From the NCBI GenBank assembly GCA_937901225.1, contig CALCGX010000027.1:1-27747 (forward strand): DNA of 27,747 nt, given 5' to 3'. A model generated the notes under the pieces. That model was not told where the DNA came from, did no database searches, and saw nothing but the letters and a program-made list of their open reading frames with translations. Of the stretch, positions 8,587 to 16,785 are shown in pieces. Numbering within the stretch: the stretch's first letter is position 1; every line of letters starts with the position of its first letter. The position numbers and the translations under genes are program-made. Source of the DNA: an uncultured Bacteroidales bacterium. Its GTDB lineage: Bacteria; Bacteroidota; Bacteroidia; Bacteroidales; Paludibacteraceae.

Positions 8587-8628
8587 AAAATAATGAGGAT
8601 GTATCAGCAGATACATCCTCATTATTTT
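8587..8628. terminator. Strong bidirectional intrinsic terminator
   Basis: A perfect 19-bp stem (8587-8605 with 8610-8628) and an AGCA loop (8606-8609). The arms end in A-runs and T-runs on either side, so it can terminate both the + operon ending at 8545 and the - gene ending at 8643. Confidence 0.93.
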
Positions 8629-8642
8629 TATATTCTCAACGA

Positions 8643-10343
8643 TCAATCCTCGCCTACATGGAGTTGGCGGATAGATTTCGCCACGTTCAAGAAGTGGTCG
8701 GCAATACGCTCTGTATCCGATGCAAACTCTTGATATACTTGACCTACACTGGCTGGATAAACACCATCCATCAAGCGTTGCAAGTGCATCTTCTCAATAC
8801 GAGCCACCATTTCATCTACTTGATCTTCATAACGATTGACCTCAATCAAAGCGTCGAAATCGTGGTCCATATATGTCTTCATCGTTGCTTGATATAGCGC
8901 ACCCATCGTCTCACGCAATTGCTCTACCTCAAAAAGAAGATCTTTAGAGAATGTCTCCTTGAAGTTCTGCAATAACTCCGCATACTCGGTCAAGTTGACT
9001 GCATAGTCCCCCACTCGCTCCAAGTCACCAATCGTGCGGATAGCAGTCGCCAAATAGCGATTGTCCTCCTCACTAATAGGCAGGTTATTGAGATGTACTA
9101 TATATGGGATGAGATTACGATTGAGGTAGTTGAGTTGCTTTTCGTTCTCGTCGAACTCTTCCATCTTATCAAAGTTCACGGTAGAAATGATATCCATCGC
9201 CAAGTTGAAATTGTGGATAGCGATAGCCGCCATATTTTCAATCTCCAATTTCACTTGGTTAACAGCAATAGCTGGAGTACGGAGCATTTGTTCATCCACA
9301 AAATGGAAATGAGGTTGTCCCTCTTGCAATGCCTCGTCCACACGATTTTTCTCTGGCAGAATCTTCGTCACGAGATTTACCAGATAATCCGTCAATGGAA
9401 GAATGATACATACCGTCACACAGTTGAAGATGGTGTGGAACATCGCTAGTTGCAATTGTGGTGCACCTGGGAACATAGTCTCAAAGATGACACCATAGTT
9501 CAGTGCGCCCGAAGTTACGAGGTGCATTACCCATGCCGCAATGAGGAAGATGAAGACGCCAAAGCAGTTGAATAGCAAGTGGATAAGGGCAGTACGTTTT
9601 GCATTAAGACCTGAAGTCAAACCTGCAATGATAGCTACCACGCATGAGCCGATATTCGAGCCCATGGTGAGGTAAATACCTTGATTGAGTGAAATAAGTC
9701 CTGTCACCGCCATAGTCAACGCAATAGACGTTACCACAGAAGATGATTGCACGATAGCCGTCAATATCGCACCAAAGAGCACGAGCATCAATGGATGTTC
9801 AACAGAAGCAAGGAAGTCCTTGATTTCTTGTAGTTTAGCCAATGCGTCCATTGATTTGCTCATCAAACTAAGACCGACGAACAGCATACCAAAGCCGGTA
9901 ATGATGCCGCCCCAAGTCTTCCATGTATCTTTCTTAGAGAAGAGTTCAATAAATGCTCCGAGACCTGCGAAAGCAGCAAAAATAACGGTAGTAGATATAC
10001 CGCCACCGCCACTAAGACCGAGGGCCACAATTTGTGCGGTGACCGTAGTACCGATATTCGCACCATAAATGATAGTAGCCGCTTGCGCCAATGACATGAT
10101 GCCCACATTCACGAAACCGATGACCATCACGGTCGTGGCACCAGAAGACTGGATAGCAGCTGTGGCTACTGTACCAATACCCACGCCCAACATGCGAGAG
10201 TTGGACATGCGAGAAAACAGACTTTTGAGGCGGGCACTGCTGGCTGTCTCCAAGTTAGAAGACATCATCTGGCATGCCACCAAGAAAATACCAATACCTG
10301 CAATGAGTTGCAAGATGGCTTGAAGGAGTATAGTTATGTCCAT
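8643..10343 (-). CDS. Na/phosphate cotransporter family protein with PhoU-like C-terminal domain
   Basis: 566 residues. The N-terminal ~310 residues are a Na/Pi-cotransporter II-type membrane domain with its two inverted QSS repeats, AAIQSSGATTVMVIGF and AIVQSSSVVTSIAL, which define the substrate and sodium sites in the family. The C-terminal ~200 residues are a helical PhoU-like domain (IRTIGDLERVGDYAVNLTEYAE and FASDTERIADHFLNVAKSI carry the E/D-RxxD/H-x-x-N metal-binding pattern). These proteins import phosphate with sodium, with the cytoplasmic PhoU part thought to regulate. Transcribed alone from a clear promoter; it faces the TonB receptor across a 299-base gap. The start ATG at 10343 gives a short N-terminal tail directly before the first membrane segment. 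Confidence 0.92.
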   Translation of the reverse strand: MDITILLQAILQLIAGIGIFLVACQMMSSNLETASSARLKSLFSRMSNSRMLGVGIGTVATAAIQSSGATTVMVIGFVNVGIMSLAQAATIIYGANIGTTVTAQIVALGLSGGGGISTTVIFAAFAGLGAFIELFSKKDTWKTWGGIITGFGMLFVGLSLMSKSMDALAKLQEIKDFLASVEHPLMLVLFGAILTAIVQSSSVVTSIALTMAVTGLISLNQGIYLTMGSNIGSCVVAIIAGLTSGLNAKRTALIHLLFNCFGVFIFLIAAWVMHLVTSGALNYGVIFETMFPGAPQLQLAMFHTIFNCVTVCIILPLTDYLVNLVTKILPEKNRVDEALQEGQPHFHFVDEQMLRTPAIAVNQVKLEIENMAAIAIHNFNLAMDIISTVNFDKMEEFDENEKQLNYLNRNLIPYIVHLNNLPISEEDNRYLATAIRTIGDLERVGDYAVNLTEYAELLQNFKETFSKDLLFEVEQLRETMGALYQATMKTYMDHDFDALIEVNRYEDQVDEMVARIEKMHLQRLMDGVYPASVGQVYQEFASDTERIADHFLNVAKSIRQLHVGED

Positions 10344-10399
10344 ACTATGTAGAGGGATAAAAGAGTTTTTAAGTTTTTTTTAATGATTCTAATCGGGTG

Positions 10400-10430
10400 C
10401 AAAGGTACAAATTTTCTTGCGAATGTGCAA
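10400..10430 (-). promoter_or_regulatory. Promoter of the Na/Pi cotransporter gene
   Basis: On the - strand: TTG (10428-10430), a 20-base spacer, and TACCTTTG (10400-10407). Start of transcription would be near 10395, leaving a ~50-base leader. Confidence 0.75.
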
Positions 10431-10582
10431 GGAATTGCAGAGAAAATTCAAAAATTATTAAAGAAAGAGATAATCTTGTTAAGTTTTTGTAAAGATGTTA
10501 AGCGAGCGTTAGGTGGAAATTAAATAGCAGTTAATAGTGTTTTGAAGCCACAAAAAATGCTTTTTGTTTCAAAAATATGTTG

Positions 10583-10590
10583 TACCTTTG
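10583..10590 (+). promoter_or_regulatory. -7 box for the TonB receptor operon
   Basis: TACCTTTG at 10583-10590, followed by GCA as in other promoters here. The best upstream TTTG (10563-10566) is only 16 bases away, shorter than the 20 seen at the other promoters in this window, so the -33 element may be weak or helped by an activator. The leader to the ATG at 10643 is ~50 bases. Confidence 0.65.
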
Positions 10591-10642
10591 CATTGAATTT
10601 CAGGAGTAGATATAACGAAACATACAACAAAAACACTACAAG

Positions 10643-13321
10643 ATGAAGAAAAATTTGATGACATTACTGCTGTTATTTTGTACACTAATCTGTACAGCAA
10701 ACACACTGACAGGAGTCGTAATGGACGGCTCGATGAACGAACCACTTATCGGTGCTACTATTCAGCTCAAAGGCACCAGCATTGGTACCGTCACCAACTT
10801 CGACGGAGAATTTGAAATCCCTAATCTGCAAGCAGGTGAATACACCTTAATAATATCTTATGTATCTTTCCTAACCCAAGAAATACGCGTCAGCGTACCT
10901 CAAGAAAACGCATTGCAAGTTAGGCTTCAGTCCGACGATCTGCAACTGGGCGAAGTGACAGTAAGCGCCCGCAAGAGCCGCGAAGGCGAATTAGTGCTGC
11001 AACAAGAACGCAAAGCCTCTACCCTCGCCATAGAGAACATGGGTACGCAAGAGATGAAGACCAAAGGTATCTCTAATGTGGAAGAAGGTGTGAAGAAGAT
11101 TACAGGTATCTCCATAGCCTCGGCAGGTCAGTTGATTGTACGCGGCTTGGGTGATAGATACAGCATCACGACCCTTAACGGACTGGCTATTGCTTCGCCT
11201 AACCCAGATAATAAGTTGGTTCCGCTGAACCTATTCCCTGCTTCTACGGTGCAGAACATCACCGTGAGCAAAGTGTATGATGTGGCTTCGTTTGCCGATT
11301 ACAGCGGTGCACATATCAATATCAGCACCAAAGACAATATCATGGAGGATTTCTTGGATATCAGCCTCAACACTGGCGGGGCATTCAACACCATTGGGCA
11401 AACACGCTACCAGATGGATCGCCACGGGTCACTCTTCTCTACCCCACGCATGAGCCTAGAGGTGCTGGATATGCCGTTGATTGACTTTGACAACTATGCG
11501 AAAACGCACAATATCTTCAACACCAGTTTCGCTGTCCGTGAGCGTATTGCGTTGCCTACCTTGGGCGGTAATATCAGTATGGGTAAGAATTTCCGCATTG
11601 GCAACCAGACACTTAGCGTGTTGGCTTCGCTCAACATGAGCAATGACTATCAAAACGTGACCAACGCCTTTTACAAGACATTAGAAGCGACAGGCAATGT
11701 GCAGAGCGACTTCTCGTACAATAGCTATGAGCAGCTCTTCAAGATCGCCGCTCTTGGATATGTAGGTTATACGCTTCGCAAGAGCGACCGAATAGGTTAC
11801 ACATTCTTCTATGCACGTAACGCGAGTGATACCTATCAGTTGCGCCAGGGCGTAGATGCAGAGGTACACCAACTGACAGGTAGCAACAATGTGACACATA
11901 TATACGCCTTGCAGAACCACCAACTCAATGGCGTACACCACTTCCTGGGCAAACAGTTGCAACTTGATTGGGGAGCATCATTTGGCAAGACAGGGAGTTA
12001 TGAGCCTGATAGACGCCAAGTGATGTATATCCACGAGGACGATCAGATTAAACTCTTCAAGCTCAACCGTCAAGAGACCATGCGCTATTTCGGTTCACTC
12101 AACGAGATCGAGTGGAATGGCAGTATCAGTTTGCAGTGGAACTGGAAGGAGAAAAATGCCCTGAAAGCGGGTATCAACTACAAGAACAAGCAGCGCGATT
12201 ATATGGGTACACGTTTCTACTACAACCTCAATCGCCTCAACCCAACCATAGACGATGTCTTTGCAACTGATGACTTCCTCAACTTCGAGAATGTGGAGCA
12301 AGGCAATATCATCATCGAGCGTAAGAAGCAACCTAAAGATAGTTATATGGCTGGTACTGAGATTATTGCTGGGTATGTGAATGTGGATTATTATCCTGTA
12401 GAGCAATTGCTCATCAATGTGGGGTTGCGCTATGAGCATAGCGAGCAGACGGTGCTATATGCTTCTGACGGAGGGGATTGGTATGGCAAACAACGCGACT
12501 TGGATACAGATGACTTCTTCCCCGCGCTGAACATCAAATATGCCATCAATGAGGGCAATATCTTGCGCTTCGCAGCATCACGCACAGTCACTCGTCCGTT
12601 GTTCGTGGAGATGGCGCCATTTATGTACCAAGAGTCGTATGGTAGTGCACAGATACGCGGTAACGAGAATCTGCAAAATGGCTACAACTACAATATCGAC
12701 TTGCGTTACGAGCTGTTTGGCAAGAATGGCGACATGCTGAGTGCTACAGGCTATTTCAAATACTTAGAAAGCCCTATCGAGCGTATTCAGGAACTCAATG
12801 GCGGTGCGACCCTACACTCTTTCCGCAATGCCGACAATGGTATCGCCACCGGAGCAGAGGTAGAGGTGCGCAAGCAGATTGTCCGCGACCTGAAGATTGG
12901 TGCCAACGCCAGCTATATGTACACCAATGTCAAGTTGCCCGAAGGCGGTGCATACACCAACAAGGAGCGTGCACTGCAAGGTGCATCGCCTATCTTGGTC
13001 AATGCAGATATCACCTATTCCCCTACATTCAACGAGAAGCATGCCTTGAACCTCGCACTCATCTACAACCTGCAAGGTAGCCGCATTCATGCAGTAGGCG
13101 TATCGCAACTGGGCGATATTAAGCAACAGGCAGTGCACACACTCAACTTCAACGCCATCTATTGCTTCGACCGCCGTTGGACAGTCAAATTGCAGGTAAA
13201 TGACCTCTTAGGACGCGACTTGGTGTTCGTGCAAGAGGTACCAGCCTCAGGTGAGAGCATAGAAGTAGAACGATATAAATATGGTAGCAACTTCGAATTG
13301 GGAGTAAGCTACAAATTATAA
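10643..13321 (+). CDS. TonB-dependent receptor with carboxypeptidase-regulatory-like domain
   Basis: 892 residues. Signal peptide at ~1-19 (MKKNLMTLLLLFCTLICTA), then a CarboxypepD_reg-like domain at about 21-105 (LTGVVMDGSMNEPLIGATIQLKGTS, FDGEFEIPNLQAGEYTLIISYVSF), then the plug (VEEGVKKITGISIASAGQLIVRGLGDRYSITTLNG) and a 22-strand-type barrel to the C-terminus. It takes up a ligand across the outer membrane using TonB energy. Its GLGDRY plug type differs from SusC-type receptors, and no SusD partner follows; instead a beta-helix lipoprotein lies 33 bases downstream. The substrate cannot be read from sequence. Position opposite a Na/Pi transporter and before a PhoB-like regulator makes a phosphate-related role possible but unproven. 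Confidence 0.92.
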   Translation: MKKNLMTLLLLFCTLICTANTLTGVVMDGSMNEPLIGATIQLKGTSIGTVTNFDGEFEIPNLQAGEYTLIISYVSFLTQEIRVSVPQENALQVRLQSDDLQLGEVTVSARKSREGELVLQQERKASTLAIENMGTQEMKTKGISNVEEGVKKITGISIASAGQLIVRGLGDRYSITTLNGLAIASPNPDNKLVPLNLFPASTVQNITVSKVYDVASFADYSGAHINISTKDNIMEDFLDISLNTGGAFNTIGQTRYQMDRHGSLFSTPRMSLEVLDMPLIDFDNYAKTHNIFNTSFAVRERIALPTLGGNISMGKNFRIGNQTLSVLASLNMSNDYQNVTNAFYKTLEATGNVQSDFSYNSYEQLFKIAALGYVGYTLRKSDRIGYTFFYARNASDTYQLRQGVDAEVHQLTGSNNVTHIYALQNHQLNGVHHFLGKQLQLDWGASFGKTGSYEPDRRQVMYIHEDDQIKLFKLNRQETMRYFGSLNEIEWNGSISLQWNWKEKNALKAGINYKNKQRDYMGTRFYYNLNRLNPTIDDVFATDDFLNFENVEQGNIIIERKKQPKDSYMAGTEIIAGYVNVDYYPVEQLLINVGLRYEHSEQTVLYASDGGDWYGKQRDLDTDDFFPALNIKYAINEGNILRFAASRTVTRPLFVEMAPFMYQESYGSAQIRGNENLQNGYNYNIDLRYELFGKNGDMLSATGYFKYLESPIERIQELNGGATLHSFRNADNGIATGAEVEVRKQIVRDLKIGANASYMYTNVKLPEGGAYTNKERALQGASPILVNADITYSPTFNEKHALNLALIYNLQGSRIHAVGVSQLGDIKQQAVHTLNFNAIYCFDRRWTVKLQVNDLLGRDLVFVQEVPASGESIEVERYKYGSNFELGVSYKL

Positions 13322-13354
13322 ACCACATATTTTTAATCATTAAAATTTTTAATT

Positions 13355-14500
13355 ATGGAAACAATTAGTTTGAAATCAAAGATCATGGCTCTTGTAGCTG
13401 GAATGTGTATCATGGTGGCTTGCGAACCTACCCCTCAAGGCGGCAACGATGACACCCAAGACAATGTGCTGAAAGGCACTATCACGACAGACATGACTCT
13501 CCAAGCAGGCAAAAACTACACACTAGACGGCGAGTTTATCGTGAAAGCAGGTGCTACCTTGCACATCGAATCTGGCGTAACGATCTTGGCGCAATACGAT
13601 GATATTGTGGACTATATACTGATTGAGCAAGGTGCTAAAATCAATGCCCTTGGTACAGCCAACGCCCCTATCGTGATGACCTCTTCTAAGCAAGAGCCAG
13701 GCGCATGGGGCGGTATTCACATCTGCGGATACGCTCACACCAATGCCGAAGGTGGTCGTGGCAGTTCCGAGATTGGCGGTGCAGCCTATGGTGGCGACGA
13801 CGATACCGATGACAGCGGCGTGCTGCAATATGTGCGAGTGGAATATACAGGTTACGCCTTTGACGAGGAGCACGAAGCCAATGGCGTGACCTTCTACGGT
13901 GTGGGCAATGGCACTATCGTTGAAAATTGTGCAGCATACCACGGTTCTGATGATGGATTTGAGTTCTTTGGTGGCAGTGTATGCGTTAAGAACATGGTGG
14001 TAGTCAACTGCTCGGACGATTCATTCGACTGGACGGAAGGTTGGAATGGTACAGGCGAGAACCTCGTTGCATACCAAGAGGCAGAAAGTACCTTGGGCTA
14101 CGACTGCGACTGCTTGATTGAGGCAGACAACAACGAGAATAACTATTCTGCTACACCTATCTCTCACCCAGTATTGAAGAACCTCATCTTGGTAGGCAAT
14201 GGCGGAAACAAACAAGGTGTGCGCTTGCGCCGTGGTACAGAAGTGGAGATTAGTAACGCACAAATCTGCGGCAAAGACAAAGCACTTGCAGTAGAAAGTC
14301 AAGAGACTGAGAACGCTCTTAAAAATGGGAAGTCCAAACTCACGGATGTGAAAATTAGTGGTACACTCAACTCCAAAGAGGGCATATATACCAACGACCT
14401 CTTCTTGACTGCAGGCAACCTCGCTGAGCAATCATTCGGCTATACATCATTGAGCGACATCGTCAATGCTTGTCCATGGATGAGCGGCTGGACAAAGTAA
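13355..14500 (+). CDS. Surface/outer-membrane lipoprotein with right-handed beta-helix repeats
   Basis: 381 residues. Lipoprotein signal peptide with lipobox MVAC, lipidated Cys23, then a Gly/Asp/Asn-rich linker (PTPQGGNDDTQDN). The body has parallel beta-helix rungs: VKAGATLHIESGVTI, INALGTANAPIVMTS, GAWGGIHICG, GVLQYVRVEYTG, GNGTIVENCAAYHGSDDGFEFFGG, VKNMVVVNCSDDSFDW. Acidic clusters (YGGDDDTDDSG, GSDDGFE, CSDDSFDW) could bind calcium or another cation. Such lipoproteins are commonly found beside TonB receptors in Bacteroidota and marine Gammaproteobacteria; I do not know of an assigned function. It is likely the surface partner of the receptor just upstream. It is followed by a terminator. 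Confidence 0.85.
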   Translation: METISLKSKIMALVAGMCIMVACEPTPQGGNDDTQDNVLKGTITTDMTLQAGKNYTLDGEFIVKAGATLHIESGVTILAQYDDIVDYILIEQGAKINALGTANAPIVMTSSKQEPGAWGGIHICGYAHTNAEGGRGSSEIGGAAYGGDDDTDDSGVLQYVRVEYTGYAFDEEHEANGVTFYGVGNGTIVENCAAYHGSDDGFEFFGGSVCVKNMVVVNCSDDSFDWTEGWNGTGENLVAYQEAESTLGYDCDCLIEADNNENNYSATPISHPVLKNLILVGNGGNKQGVRLRRGTEVEISNAQICGKDKALAVESQETENALKNGKSKLTDVKISGTLNSKEGIYTNDLFLTAGNLAEQSFGYTSLSDIVNACPWMSGWTK

Positions 14501-14516
14501 ATTAAGCTATACGAGG

Positions 14517-14551
14517 AAAAATGCATGTACTATTTGCGTATGTGCATTTTT
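14517..14551 (+). terminator. Terminator of the TonB receptor-lipoprotein operon
   Basis: A 14-base arm (14517-14530) pairs with 14538-14551 except for a 2x2 internal loop; loop TATTTGC; the 3' arm ends in five T, then CTTT. It overlaps the -33 element of the next gene's promoter. Confidence 0.8.
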
Positions 14552-14564
14552 CTTTGTAATTTTG
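14533..14564 (+). promoter_or_regulatory. Promoter of the response regulator gene
   Basis: TTTG at 14533-14536, a 20-base spacer, TAATTTTG at 14557-14564. It fixes the gene start, because the upstream ATG at 14562 lies inside the -7 box. Confidence 0.75.
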
Positions 14565-14582
14565 CAACAAATTTCATACAAC

Positions 14583-15314
14583 ATGGCGAAGCAACGCATA
14601 TTGATAGTGGAGGACGAAGACGATATCTGTATGATATTGTCCTATTCGCTGCAAAAAGCAGGCTACGAAACGCTGATAGCAAATAGTGCAGAAGAGGCGT
14701 TAGAGAAATACCAAACGGCTATCCTTAATGGCGAGGTAGATCTTATCTTGCTGGATATTATGATGGGCGAGATGTCGGGGTTGGAATTAGCAAAACGTTT
14801 ACAATTGGACAATATACAATTTGACAATTTGCCGCCTATAATTTTCCTTACAGCTTTGAGCGATGAAAGCACGGTGCTTCAGGGCTTCAACTTGGGGGCA
14901 GATGACTACATATCCAAGCCATTCCGTATGGCAGAGGTACTAGCCCGCATAGCAGCAGTATTGCGTAGAACAGCAGAACAAGGAACAAAGAGTCAGGAGC
15001 CAAGACCGATTAGCAATGACTACATTGTCTTTGATGGGATAGAAGTGAATAAAGCCGATATGTCGCTCAGGGTGGATGGCGAGTCGGTGGTGATGACTCG
15101 TAAGGAGATGGAGCTATTGGTGTATCTATTGAATCATCGTGGACAGATTCTCTCGCGCGAGCATTTGTTAGACAACGTGTGGGACAACAATGGTTTCGTC
15201 ATGGCTCGCACAGTGGATGTGCATATCACCCATCTCCGCCGCAAATTAGGCGCTTATGGCAAGCACATCGTTACTAAATCAGGGTTTGGCTATATTTTCA
15301 AAATAGATTTGTAA
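14583..15314 (+). CDS. OmpR/PhoB-family response regulator
   Basis: 243 residues from ATG 14583 (the in-frame ATG at 14562 is within the promoter and is rejected). Receiver domain at ~1-125 with the acidic pocket Glu10-Asp11, phospho-acceptor Asp58 (LILLDIMMG), Thr90 (IIFLTAL) and Lys112 (YISKPF). The C-terminal winged helix at ~145-243 has the normal signature MTRKEMELLVYLLNHRGQIL, VMARTVDVHITHLRRKLG and the wing SGFGYIFKI. No histidine kinase is next to it, so its sensor is unknown. An AT-rich stretch encodes LQLDNIQFDNLPP between helix 3 and the Thr90 strand, slightly longer than usual. It may regulate the upstream TonB receptor operon; this is inferred from position. Confidence 0.92.
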   Translation: MAKQRILIVEDEDDICMILSYSLQKAGYETLIANSAEEALEKYQTAILNGEVDLILLDIMMGEMSGLELAKRLQLDNIQFDNLPPIIFLTALSDESTVLQGFNLGADDYISKPFRMAEVLARIAAVLRRTAEQGTKSQEPRPISNDYIVFDGIEVNKADMSLRVDGESVVMTRKEMELLVYLLNHRGQILSREHLLDNVWDNNGFVMARTVDVHITHLRRKLGAYGKHIVTKSGFGYIFKIDL

Positions 15315-15351
15315 CTCAGTATTCTCTCTGTGAGGGGTCAGTAAAGATAGC

Positions 15352-15384
15352 TGTCGTTGCCGTGTCGTTGCCGTGTCGTTGCCG
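15352..15384. repeat. 11-bp tandem repeat, three perfect copies
   Basis: Unit tgtcgttgccg repeated exactly three times (15352-15362, 15363-15373, 15374-15384). It lies between the response regulator and the rubrerythrin terminator. Same period as the repeats at 6598, 17178, 19173 and 19284. Confidence 0.95.
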
Positions 15385-15434
15385 TAATTATCAAGTGAGA
15401 GACAAGGAAAGTACCGCTAAGGTCTAAGTAAAAT

Positions 15435-15465
15435 AAGAGGGTGTGTCGCATTGACGCACCCTCTT
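15435..15465. terminator. Terminator of rubrerythrin (possibly also of the response regulator)
   Basis: 13-bp stem with one wobble (15435-15447 with 15453-15465), loop GCATT. On the - strand it is followed by ATTTTACTT. It also stands at the end of the convergent + strand gene. Confidence 0.85.
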
Positions 15466-15471
15466 GATTAT

Positions 15472-16008
15472 TTAGAAGTTGTTTTGTTGCAATTGGAAGT
15501 ATGCTTGTGGATGTTTGCATACAGGGCAAACCACAGGAGCATCTTGACCGATATACAAGTGACCACAGTTGCGGCATTGCCAGATAGCATCACCATCGCG
15601 GCTGAACACAAGCTTATCCTCGATGTTCTTGAGGAGCTTGAGGTAGCGCTCTTCGTGTGCTTTCTCTACAGCAGCCACACCTTCCATCATGATAGCGATT
15701 TCCTCGAAACCTTCTTCGCGAGCCTCAGCTGCCATGCGTGGATACATGTCTGTCCACTCTTCGTTCTCACCCATAGCACCGTCTTTGAGGTTCTCAAGGG
15801 TAGAGCCAATACCGTGGATAAGTTTGAACCAGAGTTTTGCGTGCTCTTTCTCTTGTGCAGCGGTCTCCTCAAAGAGAGCTGCTATTTGCTCATAACCATC
15901 CTTCTTTGCTTTGCTTGCATAGTAGGTGTACTTGTTGCGAGCTTTAGATTCGCCTGCGAATGCCTCCCATAGGTTGGCTTCGGTCTTTGTGCCTTTAAGA
16001 TCTTTCAT
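15472..16008 (-). CDS. rbr: Rubrerythrin
   Basis: 178 residues. Rubrerythrin reduces hydrogen peroxide in anaerobes with electrons passed through its rubredoxin centre. The N-terminal four-helix ferritin-like domain has di-iron ligands Glu20 (FAGESKA), Glu53 and His56 (QEKEHAKLW) and the helix RMAAEAREEGFEEIA. The C-terminal rubredoxin-type domain has Cys145, Cys148, Cys161 and Cys164 (CRNCG and CPVCK). The size and domain order match classical rubrerythrin. It fits a strictly anaerobic or microaerophilic lifestyle. It lies 70 bases downstream of the DUF3791/DUF3990 operon; no clean promoter was found in that gap. Confidence 0.96.
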   Translation of the reverse strand: MKDLKGTKTEANLWEAFAGESKARNKYTYYASKAKKDGYEQIAALFEETAAQEKEHAKLWFKLIHGIGSTLENLKDGAMGENEEWTDMYPRMAAEAREEGFEEIAIMMEGVAAVEKAHEERYLKLLKNIEDKLVFSRDGDAIWQCRNCGHLYIGQDAPVVCPVCKHPQAYFQLQQNNF

Positions 16009-16078
16009 ATTCGTAGTTATTTATAAGTTGTTTATTGTTTATTTTATCGATTGCGTAAGGTAATAGTAGCCACGTACT

Positions 16079-16297
16079 TTAACTCATGCGATTCATCAAT
16101 TCATAGAGATATGCGGGGCTTTGAATATAGAGCTCATTCTCTTCATCTTGAAGCGCTGTCATGAGAGACGAATTATAGACTTTCGCCATAGCTTGCTCCA
16201 AGTTGCAACCCGTATCCTCCATGACATACCGAACTAATTCGCTCAATGCGTAATCAGTTAGATATGTTGCTATTTGATGATGAGTAGCTGGTATCAT
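16079..16297 (-). CDS. Small DUF3791-module protein (third gene of DUF3990 operon)
   Basis: 72 residues, predicted helical: TYLTDYALSELVRYVMEDTGCNLEQAMAKVYNSSLMTALQDEENELYIQSPAYLYELM. The pattern of a helical start, then a YNS..M.AL.D.E..LY.QSP.Y.Y.L end, recurs, in my recollection, in small proteins found next to DUF3990 genes in Bacteroides. No catalytic motif is visible. Its ATG overlaps the stop of the DUF3990 gene (ATGA, 16294-16297), so the two are translationally coupled. A partner or antitoxin-like role is plausible but not shown. Confidence 0.75.
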   Translation of the reverse strand: MIPATHHQIATYLTDYALSELVRYVMEDTGCNLEQAMAKVYNSSLMTALQDEENELYIQSPAYLYELMNRMS

Positions 16298-16785
16298 AAT
16301 GTCTGAACTTCTATTTTCTTTATGTAATTTAATGCCTTCTCTGTACCGAAATAATATTGTTGATCCAAATACTTATCTTGCATAGCAATAGCAGCTTGTT
16401 CGGGCGTATAGATATTCTCACGATAGTTATTCAGTTGTAGTACCACTCCGTCATCTGCAATAGGTCCAACAACAATATCATAATCATGTACTGGTAACTT
16501 ATTTTCTCGGTCACGATTAGCATCAATAAACAAAAACCACTCTACGGTTGCCTTTTCTGGGAAGATTTTGACTTTTAAATCGTCAGACTGTAGAGCTTTT
16601 TCATCTAAGTCATAGATAATCAATGTTGCTTGTCCTCCAAACAATCGCGCTTTCTTCGTTGCCATGCGGCATGCGGTTTCTCGCTCAGGAGTAAGATAGA
16701 ATCCTTTACCAAAGTCCTTATGATTAAGGCTTAATGAAAGGTCTATCGTTTCAATATCTATATTTGTACCGTGATAAAGTATCAT
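16294..16785 (-). CDS. DUF3990 protein, candidate ADP-ribosyltransferase-like effector/toxin
   Basis: 163 residues from ATG 16785, which overlaps the stop of the upstream gene (ATGA at 16782-16785). A start nine codons further upstream (16812) would overlap the upstream gene by 31 bases and is less likely. The N-terminus MILYHGTN, then KDFGKGFYLTPERETACRMA, is the DUF3990 signature; His5 and Tyr30 match the H and Y of the H-Y-E type ADP-ribosyltransferase pattern. The third motif is probably in the C-terminal YLDQQYYFGTEKALNYIKK or at Glu82 (TVEWFLF). YDIVVGPIADDGV is another family block. From memory, Pfam places DUF3990 in the ADP-ribosyl clan. Target and activity are unknown; I infer a toxin-like role from fold and operon form. 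Confidence 0.82.
   Translation of the reverse strand: MILYHGTNIDIETIDLSLSLNHKDFGKGFYLTPERETACRMATKKARLFGGQATLIIYDLDEKALQSDDLKVKIFPEKATVEWFLFIDANRDRENKLPVHDYDIVVGPIADDGVVLQLNNYRENIYTPEQAAIAMQDKYLDQQYYFGTEKALNYIKKIEVQTL

Noticed and set aside
15451..15972. + strand open frame of 173 codons
   Set aside because: Antisense to rubrerythrin over nearly its whole length; no independent support.
16009..16078. Promoter for rubrerythrin (TACCTTAC near 16055-16062 on the - strand)
   Set aside because: The -7 match is imperfect and there is no TTG at the proper distance; too weak to list.
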